Under the pieces are notes generated by a model that did no database searches, was not told the DNA's origin, and saw only the letters and a program-made list of their open reading frames with translations. Below, in pieces: positions 56,719 to 64,000 of a stretch of 64,000 nt of DNA (the stretch's first letter is position 1; each line of letters opens with the position of its first letter). The position numbers were made by a program, and so were the translations under genes. The stretch covers positions 620,001 through 684,000 of the forward strand of contig OZ255827.1 of NCBI GenBank assembly GCA_965277625.1, read 5' to 3'. The stretch comes from G965195345 sp965277625 (GTDB taxonomy: Bacteria; Pseudomonadota; Gammaproteobacteria; CAKMZV01).

Positions 56719-57576
56719 CTAAGGTTGATGTGATTTTTTTGCATGATCCAACAGCCATTGGTATAAGGTTTTTTTGTTTTCACCAGTGATTTTTGCGGCC
56801 ATTTTTGCCGCTTTCACAGTGCCCATTTCTGCTTCTAAAAGCTGAGCAATGTGGGTGGCAAATGTGGCGTCAATTGCTTGCTTTTTGGGCAATGGTGGAA
56901 AGATAATGACAAACTCGCCGCGCACCCACTGAGGATGCTCATTGAGCGTTAAGATGGTTTCGTTGATGGTCCCTTGAATGACTTTTTCATGTACCTTTGT
57001 CATTTCTTTGACCAAGACCACCGTTTGTTCGGCATGAGCGACTTGTGCCGAGTCGGCAAGCATGGCTAACAATCGGTGGGGCGCTTCAAAAAATACGACT
57101 GTTTCAGAGCGTTCCAAAGCAGTGGTTAAAGCTTGTTGTCGCGCCTGGCTTTTGTTCGGTAAAAAACCCAAAAATGTAAAAGGCAGGGTTGGCACACCAG
57201 CGATAGAGAGTGCTGCAACGATGGCGCAAGGGCCTGGAATGGCGCAAACCTCAATGTTATGATCATGGCAGCTTTTGACCAATTGATAACCAGGGTCACT
57301 GATCAGAGGCGTGCCTGCATCGCTGATTAAGGCGATATTGGCACCGGCTTTTAATTGATCGATGATTGGGGCATTTAAGCTAATCTCATTATGATTGTGG
57401 AAAGCACGCAGTTTAATATCGGCTAAATTTAACAGGGTGCATAGTTTTCGGCTTTGGCGCGTGTCTTCGCACAGAACCATGTCAGCGGAGGCTAAGACTG
57501 ACTGAGCGCGTTGAGAAATATCGGACACATTTCCGATGGGTGTGGCAACTATGTATAATTTACCGATGTTTTCCAC
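56719..57576 (-). CDS. rsmI: 16S rRNA (cytidine-1402-2-prime-O)-methyltransferase RsmI
   Basis: Methylates C1402 in the 30S decoding centre. 285 residues. LYIVATPIGNVSDISQRA at the N-terminus, CEDTRQSRKLC, ALISDAGTPLISDPGYQLV and the central PGPCAIVAALSIAG with FTFLGFLP are diagnostic. Translation starts at GTG 57576. It lies back to back with lpoA-yraN, the enterobacterial order. Confidence 0.96.
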   Translation of the reverse strand: MENIGKLYIVATPIGNVSDISQRAQSVLASADMVLCEDTRQSRKLCTLLNLADIKLRAFHNHNEISLNAPIIDQLKAGANIALISDAGTPLISDPGYQLVKSCHDHNIEVCAIPGPCAIVAALSIAGVPTLPFTFLGFLPNKSQARQQALTTALERSETVVFFEAPHRLLAMLADSAQVAHAEQTVVLVKEMTKVHEKVIQGTINETILTLNEHPQWVRGEFVIIFPPLPKKQAIDATFATHIAQLLEAEMGTVKAAKMAAKITGENKKTLYQWLLDHAKKSHQP

Positions 57577-57671
57577 AGCTTAGCTTAAAAGGAAAAAGGG
57601 TTCGTGTTTCTGGTTCATTCGCTTTATTATCTGCTATGCTTGGCTTTAAAAATGGTTAAAATACAATAACG

Positions 57672-58958
57672 ATGACAGCAAAACACATTTTCTTAATTTT
57701 ATTATTTAGCGCATTAGCAGGATGTGGGCAATCGCTCAAAATCGTTAAGTCACCCTCCGACCAATCTGAGCAATTAGATTCCGAGCTTATTCAAAATGAC
57801 AACGAGGATAAGGTAGAGGCGGACACAACGACGGGTTCAGAAAGGGTCAATGAGAGTACGCCCAGCGGAACGATCAGAGAAGAAATTATAGCAAAAGGCA
57901 CCCCAGGTTCACGCTTGAAAATTGATTTTCAAGCCGCCATTCCATGGTCATTATTAGAAAAATACGATACGGCGGTATTGTTGCCATTGTCAGGTGAATA
58001 CAAGGCAGTTGGATTGAATATCCAGCAAGGCATCATTGATGCTTACTACGATAATAAACAGCGTCAAAAAATTCAGTTTTACGACACAAACGGCGAGAAT
58101 ATTAATGATCTCTACGCGTATGCAATTTCTGAAAGTTCTAAAATTGTCATTGGTCCCTTGCTAAAAGGAAACGTTCAGAAAATCAAATTTAACTCGGATC
58201 GTATAAATGTTCCCTTAAATGCTGTGCTCAATCCTGAACCGAGTGTACATCCAATCGATATTAGCGTAGATTATGAGCTCAATCAACTGATGGACATCGC
58301 GTATGAACGCGGCTATTGCAGAATATTAACGGTGACACTGGATACGCAGAAAGGGGCGGTCACTTCGGGAGAAATGCGAAAAATATGGGAACAAAAGGGT
58401 GGTGAAATCCTTGACCATATCTCCTTACCTATGAAAAGTATCAATGAGGGATCAAAATTATTACAGAAATCCTTAACCACCAAAATAGATTTAAAGGTTT
58501 TTGAGAATGGTCAATTTATAAAAAATGAAAAAGATGATTTCCCTTTTGTTCGACAAGACCTTGATGCGATTATCATTAGCTTACCCGCACCACAAGCCAG
58601 ACAAATCATGCCAATGATCAATCTTTTGGGCGGTGAAAAACCCGTGCTTGCTACATCAATTCTGACTTCAGAACAATTCCAAGACCAAAATGAATCAGAT
58701 TTGGTGGATATAGAGTTTTTGGAGCGCCCGTCTCGATTCCAATCAGCTGAGTCCTCGAGATTATTCCAAGCCTTGGGTTATGACGCTTTTCAAGTTTCCT
58801 ACCGCCTAAATGATCAACGTTATTTTGATTATGAGGGTAAGACTGGATCGTTTGAATTTGATGGTGATACGCTCCTTATGAAGCGTTTGCTGACCTTATA
58901 CAAGGTTGGAAAAAACGGCATTGAACCTGTGCCCATTGAGGAAGAAACGCTGTTCTAA
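57672..58958 (+). CDS. lpoA: LpoA/LppC-type penicillin-binding-protein activator, short form
   Basis: Outer-membrane lipoprotein that activates PBP1A in E. coli. A signal peptide ends in the lipobox LAGC at residues 15-18. An acidic low-complexity linker (about 25-85) precedes the periplasmic-binding-protein-like domain (DTAVLLPLSGEYKAVGLNIQ onward, with IVIGPLLKGNVQKI). 428 residues against 678 in E. coli: the N-terminal TPR domain is absent. A promoter-like TTGGCT, 16 bases, TACAAT (57640-57667) ends four bases before the ATG. The stop overlaps yraN by one base. Confidence 0.87.
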   Translation: MTAKHIFLILLFSALAGCGQSLKIVKSPSDQSEQLDSELIQNDNEDKVEADTTTGSERVNESTPSGTIREEIIAKGTPGSRLKIDFQAAIPWSLLEKYDTAVLLPLSGEYKAVGLNIQQGIIDAYYDNKQRQKIQFYDTNGENINDLYAYAISESSKIVIGPLLKGNVQKIKFNSDRINVPLNAVLNPEPSVHPIDISVDYELNQLMDIAYERGYCRILTVTLDTQKGAVTSGEMRKIWEQKGGEILDHISLPMKSINEGSKLLQKSLTTKIDLKVFENGQFIKNEKDDFPFVRQDLDAIIISLPAPQARQIMPMINLLGGEKPVLATSILTSEQFQDQNESDLVDIEFLERPSRFQSAESSRLFQALGYDAFQVSYRLNDQRYFDYEGKTGSFEFDGDTLLMKRLLTLYKVGKNGIEPVPIEEETLF

Positions 58959-59308
58959 TGAGTCGTTTCATCGGAACGCAGTACGAGCAAAAAGCGGAAA
59001 CATTGCTCAAATCAAACCACTATAGGACAGTTGCTAAAAATTATTTCAGCGCGCACGGTGAAATTGACATCATCGCAGAGGATCGCAATGCCGTGTTGTG
59101 CTTTATTGAAGTGCGTTTTCGACAAACAAATACCCGTGTCAGCGCATTATCTTCGGTCACCCCTACTAAGCAAAAAAAGATCATCAAAACCGCCAAGGCT
59201 TATCTTTCTCAACATCCTGCCCAACGTCAACAGGTCATGCGTTTTGATGTGATTGCATTTGATGGCGAAGTGCCGATCTGGATTAAAGACGCTTTTAGAG
59301 CCAGATAA
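58958..59308 (+). CDS. yraN: YraN family protein (UPF0102)
   Basis: Endonuclease-fold protein of 116 residues with unknown function. Motifs: FIGTQYEQKAETLL at the start, HGEIDIIAED and CFIEVRFR (restriction-endonuclease-like Asp and Glu), then TPTKQKKIIKTAKAYL. It follows lpoA as in many proteobacteria. diaA, often next, is absent. Confidence 0.93.
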   Translation: MSRFIGTQYEQKAETLLKSNHYRTVAKNYFSAHGEIDIIAEDRNAVLCFIEVRFRQTNTRVSALSSVTPTKQKKIIKTAKAYLSQHPAQRQQVMRFDVIAFDGEVPIWIKDAFRAR

Positions 59309-59350
59309 TCCATTTTGTAAATCTTGAGACTTGATGTCTTTAGCCTGTCA

Positions 59351-60799
59351 TCAACGCTGAGCCACCTTAATAATGACGTTTTTGATGCGAGTATAATTGA
59401 CCAAGGTTTCCAGACCGCGTTCTCGACCAATACCACTTTTTTTCATACCACCAAATGGGCTGGCCATTTCGCCAGAAAAATATTCGTTGACATAAATTGT
59501 GCCTGCATCGATTTGCGTGCTTAAACGGAGCGCCCGATCGATGTCTTGAGTGAAGATGCCAGCCGCCAAACCATAATCGGTGTTGTTGGCAATATGTAGC
59601 GCTTCTTCTTCGTCATCAAAAGGGATGACTGAGAGCACGGGTCCAAAAATTTCTTCGTTGGCTATGCGGCTTTGGGGAGAGACTTGGGTGAAAATCGTCG
59701 GTTCAATAAAATAACCCTTGTCGAACATTTTAGGTTTATGACCACCGTATGTCAGCACGGCGCCATCGTCCTTGCCTGCTTGAACATAATTGAGCACTTG
59801 TTGATGCTGATTGTGCGATATGAGGGGACCCATATGGGGATCATCCGTCGGCAAACCAATGCGAATGGTTCGTGTTTTTTCCAATAATGCCTCAACGACT
59901 GCGTCCTGAATATTACGTGACACCAGCAACCGAGACCCAGCATCACAATACTGCCCCGTATTAGAATAAATGCCTTTGGCCGCTTCTTGGGCGACGACCA
60001 CAGGGTCTGCATCATCAAAAACCAGCAAGGGGGATTTGCCACCCAATTCAAGTACAACAGGTTTGATATGTTCGGCACAAGATTTCATGACTTCACGACC
60101 TGTGGCGACAGAACCCGTAAAAATCAAGCAGTCTATGTCAGGATGTCCTGACAATGCCGCGCCTGTGGTTCGACCATAACCATTAATGATATTCACAACG
60201 CCCGCGGGCAAGCCCGCTTTTTTAAATATTTGCGCCATTTGCAACGCCCCCATGGGTGTCTGTTCAGCCGGTTTGACCACCGCAGTACACCCAGCTGCCA
60301 GAGCAGGCGCAACCCCACGGGCCAGCATATTTAGGGGGACATTCCAAGGCACAATGTGCGCCGTGACCCCAATGGGCTCACGCAGTGTAAAATCGATGTA
60401 ACCCTCACCCAATGGAATAGAAGACCCTTGGATTTTGTCGGCCACACCCGCGTAAAATTCAAAATAGCGGGCGACTTGACGAATGGCCGCTGTTGCAGCA
60501 CTGATGGGTTTGCCTGTATCGCGCATTTCCATCTCAACCAATTCATCTAAATGCTCAAGGACCAAACCATTGATTTTCATTAACAGTCGGCCTCGATCCC
60601 ATGGAGTCGTTTGACGCCACTCACCAAGCAAAGCCGTTCGCGCACTGGCAACCGCTTCGTTGACTTCTTGCTCTCCAGCGCATGCGACTTCAGCAATGAC
60701 GGACTCATCGGAAGGATTGATATTGATGATTTTTTCACCATGAGCAGGCTCAATCCATTGATTATGAATAAACAATCGGTGTTCAGAACTTAGTGACAT
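59351..60799 (-). CDS. Aldehyde dehydrogenase family protein
   Basis: NAD(P)-dependent aldehyde oxidation to acid. 482 residues. VPWNVPLNM, the cofactor loop FTGSVATGREVM, catalytic Glu in VVLELGGKSP near 250 and catalytic Cys in NTGQYCDAGSRL near 284 are all intact. The substrate cannot be read. AGGAAAT precedes the ATG. It lies 11 bases after the CoA-ester lyase, last gene of a four-gene minus-strand set. Confidence 0.9.
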   Translation of the reverse strand: MSLSSEHRLFIHNQWIEPAHGEKIININPSDESVIAEVACAGEQEVNEAVASARTALLGEWRQTTPWDRGRLLMKINGLVLEHLDELVEMEMRDTGKPISAATAAIRQVARYFEFYAGVADKIQGSSIPLGEGYIDFTLREPIGVTAHIVPWNVPLNMLARGVAPALAAGCTAVVKPAEQTPMGALQMAQIFKKAGLPAGVVNIINGYGRTTGAALSGHPDIDCLIFTGSVATGREVMKSCAEHIKPVVLELGGKSPLLVFDDADPVVVAQEAAKGIYSNTGQYCDAGSRLLVSRNIQDAVVEALLEKTRTIRIGLPTDDPHMGPLISHNQHQQVLNYVQAGKDDGAVLTYGGHKPKMFDKGYFIEPTIFTQVSPQSRIANEEIFGPVLSVIPFDDEEEALHIANNTDYGLAAGIFTQDIDRALRLSTQIDAGTIYVNEYFSGEMASPFGGMKKSGIGRERGLETLVNYTRIKNVIIKVAQR

Positions 60800-60810
60800 A
60801 TTTTTATTTC

Positions 60811-61725
60811 CTATAAGGGGTGGGTTTGTCTTTCATTGATTAGGGCGACCTTAGCAAGGATCTTTTGGGCAATTCTCAAATGGAGGTGCTCTACCATTTT
60901 TCCTTGGACGCGTAATACGCCGTGATTATCCAGCTTTTGAGAAAAAGCTTCAACCACAGCGGTTGAAAATGCAATGGTTTCTTTATCTGGAGAAAAACAT
61001 GCATTACACTGAGCTAAGTGACTGGGATGAATGACAGTTTTGCCTGTGGCGCCCAGTTGCACACCTTGCATACACTCAGCATACAGTCCTTGGATATTTT
61101 CGATGTCGGTGTAAACCCCATCAAGAAAATCTAAGCCATAAGCTTTGGCGGCAAGTAGGCTGTGACTGATCCATGGCAACATGGGTTGACGAGTTTCGGT
61201 CTGCAGACTGTCGGTGGCCAAAGCCAGGTCGTTCGGACCCAATACCAGACAATCAAATGCTGGGATGTGGGTGCTCATCTGACAAATGCTTTGGGCATTT
61301 AAAACGGCCAGAGGCGTCTCAATCATCGCCCAGATTAAGGTGTTTTGATGCAGGTTATGATTGTGTAAATGCCTTTGAAGCGATGCAATGTCTTGTGCCG
61401 TTTCAACCATGGGCAAAAGCACAGCATTGGGGCGATTTTCAGCTTTTATGGCTTGTAAGCAGGCCAAATCGCGCTTGAAGTGAGGGCTATTTATGGCATT
61501 TAAACGCACCACGGTTTCACGATGGTTGAAATCTACCGCGCTTAGAATTTGTTGTAACTGTGTTCGAGCTTGTGGTTTGACGTTGTCAGCGACCGCGTCT
61601 TCTAAGTCGAATAGAACAACATCGCAATCCAAATGCGCGGCTTTTTCTAATGCGCGCTGATTGGATGCAGGCATGAACAGCGCACTGCGTCGTAATTTAA
61701 TTGGGGCGTTTTGTTGTATAGTCAT
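60811..61725 (-). CDS. CoA-ester lyase, HpcH/HpaI (citrate lyase beta) family
   Basis: Cleaves acyl-CoA such as citramalyl-, malyl- or methylmalyl-CoA. 304 residues, TIM-barrel type. RRSALFMPASNQRALEKAA with FDLEDAV (metal-binding Glu and Asp) at the start. LLPMVETAQDI, WAMIETPLAVL and CLVLGPNDLA then form the remaining barrel motifs. The start overlaps the CoA-transferase by 29 bases. Next to CaiB and MmgE/PrpD genes, (S)-citramalyl-CoA lyase is the best guess, by analogy with the P. aeruginosa itaconate locus. Confidence 0.83.
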   Translation of the reverse strand: MTIQQNAPIKLRRSALFMPASNQRALEKAAHLDCDVVLFDLEDAVADNVKPQARTQLQQILSAVDFNHRETVVRLNAINSPHFKRDLACLQAIKAENRPNAVLLPMVETAQDIASLQRHLHNHNLHQNTLIWAMIETPLAVLNAQSICQMSTHIPAFDCLVLGPNDLALATDSLQTETRQPMLPWISHSLLAAKAYGLDFLDGVYTDIENIQGLYAECMQGVQLGATGKTVIHPSHLAQCNACFSPDKETIAFSTAVVEAFSQKLDNHGVLRVQGKMVEHLHLRIAQKILAKVALINERQTHPL

Positions 61726-62851
61726 AGCTAATATTATTAATATTGCTGGTATGTTCGCCCAATTTCGGCGAACGTCCAGAAATGGGTTGAAATTCTGTGT
61801 TAACGATTGGGCGGGCAGGGATGCTGACTTGGACGCCTTCTGTTAAACCAACTTTTCGTCTCCGTAGGCCTGGATGTTCAGACAATTCTGCCACACTGCT
61901 GACCGATCCGAATGCAATTTTATGTTCGATTAAGCGAGCGATAAGTTCTGTTTTTTGTAATTGAAGCGTGCCTGTTTGAATGGCATCATCCAACAGAACA
62001 CGGTTCGCCACGCGTTGATTGTTTGAGTGAAATCGTTCATCTGAGCTGAGTTCTGGTTGCTTCAGTACGCCTTTGCAAAAGCGCTGCCATTCTGCTTCGT
62101 TTTGAATGCCAATGATAATCAATTGATTGTCCTTGACGGGATAAGCGCCATAGGGGGCAATGGAAGGATGATGGAGTCCCACTCGTTTTGGCGCTTTGCC
62201 AGCATAATCATAATGCATCAAAGGCACACTCATCCAGTCAGCAACCACATCGAACAAAGAGACTTGTACGCCGCTGCCTTTGCCAGTTTTATGGCGCAGA
62301 AGTAGGGCTTCGAGAATGGCGGCGTGTGCGGTCATACCCGCTCCAATATCACAAATGGACACCCCAATTCTACCGATCTCATTGACCCCGCCAGAAACAT
62401 CCAATAACCCGCTCTCTGCCTGGATTAAAAGGTCATAAGCTTTTAGATGAGATGTTTGGGTGCTGGGACTGTATCCTGAAATGTCACAAGTGATTAACTT
62501 GGGGTGTTTTTCGCGTAACGCTTCGCTGCCAAATCCAGACCTTTGTAGTGCCCCTGGTGCCAAATTCTGAATGAAAATATCCGCCTGAGACAGCAAGCGA
62601 GACAAGCATTGTGCATCAGTGGATTTTTTAAAATCAAGCACCACCGATTCTTTGCCTTGGTTGGTCCAAGTGAAATAACTGCTTTCGCCTTTGACGGCCG
62701 AATCATAACCTCGGGCAAAATCGCCTTGCGCTCGTTCAATCTTAATGACTCGAGCACCCGCTTCTGCTAGACGGCTACTGCATAAGGGCGCAGCCAAGGC
62801 TTGCTCAATGGTGACGACGGTCAGGCCTTGTAGAGGCAGAGTTTGATTCAT
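61697..62851 (-). CDS. CaiB/BaiF-type (class III) CoA-transferase
   Basis: Transfers CoA between carboxylic acids. 384 residues. The catalytic Asp lies in SVSICDIGAGM-like segment VSICDIGAGM near residue 166. FDLL-type segments LKAYDLLIQAESGLLDVSGG and HPSIAPYGAYPVKDNQLI are typical of the family. Donor and acceptor are unknown; itaconate or a dicarboxylate would fit the neighbours. One base separates it from the MmgE/PrpD gene upstream. Confidence 0.85.
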   Translation of the reverse strand: MNQTLPLQGLTVVTIEQALAAPLCSSRLAEAGARVIKIERAQGDFARGYDSAVKGESSYFTWTNQGKESVVLDFKKSTDAQCLSRLLSQADIFIQNLAPGALQRSGFGSEALREKHPKLITCDISGYSPSTQTSHLKAYDLLIQAESGLLDVSGGVNEIGRIGVSICDIGAGMTAHAAILEALLLRHKTGKGSGVQVSLFDVVADWMSVPLMHYDYAGKAPKRVGLHHPSIAPYGAYPVKDNQLIIIGIQNEAEWQRFCKGVLKQPELSSDERFHSNNQRVANRVLLDDAIQTGTLQLQKTELIARLIEHKIAFGSVSSVAELSEHPGLRRRKVGLTEGVQVSIPARPIVNTEFQPISGRSPKLGEHTSNINNISYDYTTKRPN

Positions 62852-62852
62852 A

Positions 62853-64000
62853 CTACTGTGGCGAAGCGGGCGTCTGTTGCGGGTTTAACTGCTGTAATAA
62901 GGGGCGAATGGCGGGCATTTTCTCTAAGTTCAAAATCTGTTCATAAACCGCTTGAGATTGATTAAGGTCAAGGACGGTTTGAGCCGATTGATGGAACAAA
63001 ATTGCAAAGGTTTTTTCGTCTAATGGATTTTCTGGTGTACCTTTGGCATGCGTGGTAAAGCGTTCGAAGGGGCGATCGACATCGTTCAATTGTAATTGAA
63101 TACCAGATTGCATTGTATGGTCAGTTGAGGGTTCAGCTTGAATCTTGTTCATTAATGGTTTTATCGATTGGGTCGGATCGGCCGATGCTTGAACGGCATC
63201 TTCGTCGAAATCGGCAGAATCCAAGTGACCATTAAGCAGTGTTTTGGCCAAACAATACCACAGACTGAATCGAGCTTGATGGCCATCGTTTGGATTTTGA
63301 AAAGCAACCGATTTAAAATGCTTCAGTGGCAAGGTAACTTTGATCCATTTAATCGATTCAATGGGTATTTTTTGTTGTTTAAATTCTTGGGCAATGTCAG
63401 CCATCAGGTCAACAAATGGATGTAAAAAAGCGCAGCAGGGATAAGGTTTATACGCAATGCCCGTGCGTCCCAAAAGCAAGTCATTTTGATTTTTAGCGTT
63501 CAGATCGGCGAATGCTTGTGTAAATCCAAGGGATTGTTTGGTACCGTGCAGTGTAAGCAAACTGTATTCACCATCAAAGGTGGTGTTTTGAGCAGAGGCG
63601 CCTTGTTGAGCCAAGCTGGCACAAATAACCCCAGTTTCGGCAGCAAATCCTGCGTGCAAGACTTTTGCCATGGAGCCAAATTGTGATTTATAACCACTGA
63701 TTCGACTGGTTGCCAAACTTAGAGCCACCGCTGATTTGTTGGCATCTAATTGAAGTAGGTGACTGCATGCCATGGTAGCGCCCAAGGCATTGAGGGTGGC
63801 GGTGGTGTGCCAGCCTTGGTAGTAATGGCTGGGGTTCAATGCCATAGATATGCGCATCAGTGCCTCCATGCCGACAATAAAAGCATTGAGGAACTGTTGA
63901 CCAGCAATGTTTTGCTTGGTGGCAGTATCTAATTCGATGTGTTCAGACAAAGCCAGCAATGCGGCTATGATCGATGAGGGAGAGTGGCTTAAACTGAGAT
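62853..64000 (-). CDS. MmgE/PrpD family protein (N-terminus beyond window edge)
   Basis: Family of 2-methylcitrate, aconitate or iminodisuccinate-type lyases and hydratases. At least 382 codons are in the window, and the frame is open to base 64000, reading LSLSHSPSSIIAALLALSEH at the edge. The family usually has about 450 residues, so some 70-80 are missing. YYQGWHTTATLNALGATMACSHLL and YKPYPCCAFLHPFVDL are MmgE/PrpD signatures. A TTG at 63959 is not a credible start because family sequence continues before it. The substrate is unknown. Confidence 0.85.
   Translation of the reverse strand, partial: LSLSHSPSSIIAALLALSEHIELDTATKQNIAGQQFLNAFIVGMEALMRISMALNPSHYYQGWHTTATLNALGATMACSHLLQLDANKSAVALSLATSRISGYKSQFGSMAKVLHAGFAAETGVICASLAQQGASAQNTTFDGEYSLLTLHGTKQSLGFTQAFADLNAKNQNDLLLGRTGIAYKPYPCCAFLHPFVDLMADIAQEFKQQKIPIESIKWIKVTLPLKHFKSVAFQNPNDGHQARFSLWYCLAKTLLNGHLDSADFDEDAVQASADPTQSIKPLMNKIQAEPSTDHTMQSGIQLQLNDVDRPFERFTTHAKGTPENPLDEKTFAILFHQSAQTVLDLNQSQAVYEQILNLEKMPAIRPLLQQLNPQQTPASPQ

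Overview
The window is chromosomal DNA from a gammaproteobacterium whose species I cannot name. The evidence is gammaproteobacterial gene orders (rsmI / lpoA-yraN; initiator tRNA-rimP-nusA-infB-rbfA-truB; tRNA-Gln-prs; argS followed by a SPOR protein; rpmH-rnpA-yidC-mnmE) and a bacterial 16S rRNA with an intact anti-Shine-Dalgarno. Base composition looks moderately AT-rich. Genes are dense, many overlap by 1-30 bases, and I see no insertion sequence, prophage, integron or CRISPR array.

Layout. 1-8.7 kb: the N-terminal two thirds of clpB behind a heat-shock-type promoter, a small unknown protein, an EamA transporter overlapping cmoA, the SRP RNA gene, comF, a large PDZ plus 12-repeat solenoid-like protein, trmL and a GNAT enzyme. 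8.8-13.8 kb: acrylyl-CoA reductase, metallo-beta-lactamase-fold hydrolase, acetoacetyl-CoA synthetase and another EamA transporter. 13.9-31 kb, all minus strand: gst, argJ, recB, uvrC, xseB, prkB, rpmH, rnpA, yidC, mnmE, mfd, trxB, aat. 31-38.8 kb: manC, initiator tRNA, terminator, then rimP-nusA-infB-rbfA-truB. 39-43.5 kb: an N-acetylglutaminylglutamine-type amidotransferase, trmA and nnr.

43.8-49.5 kb is the most unusual stretch. Two near-identical 1.84-kb units each hold a promoter, a leader with boxA, a full 16S gene and both strands of a long processing stem. They flank a gene for a polytopic membrane protein. The second is followed by tRNA-Ala, but no 23S or 5S gene follows either copy anywhere in the window, so the rRNA genes are unlinked.

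49.6-59.3 kb: tRNA-Pro, tRNA-Gln, prs, a 62-residue membrane protein, argS, a SPOR protein, hisI, pyrC, cysS, divergent rsmI, a short LpoA and yraN. 59.3-64 kb, minus strand: a tightly coupled set of MmgE/PrpD protein (cut by the window edge), CaiB-type CoA-transferase, HpcH/citrate-lyase-beta CoA-ester lyase and aldehyde dehydrogenase, which resembles itaconate or citramalate catabolism.

The genes describe a free-living heterotroph with ordinary housekeeping, acyl-CoA metabolism and a possible compatible-solute pathway. The best candidates for new biology are the duplicated stand-alone 16S units, the PDZ-solenoid protein, the NusA lacking its second acidic repeat, and the short LpoA.
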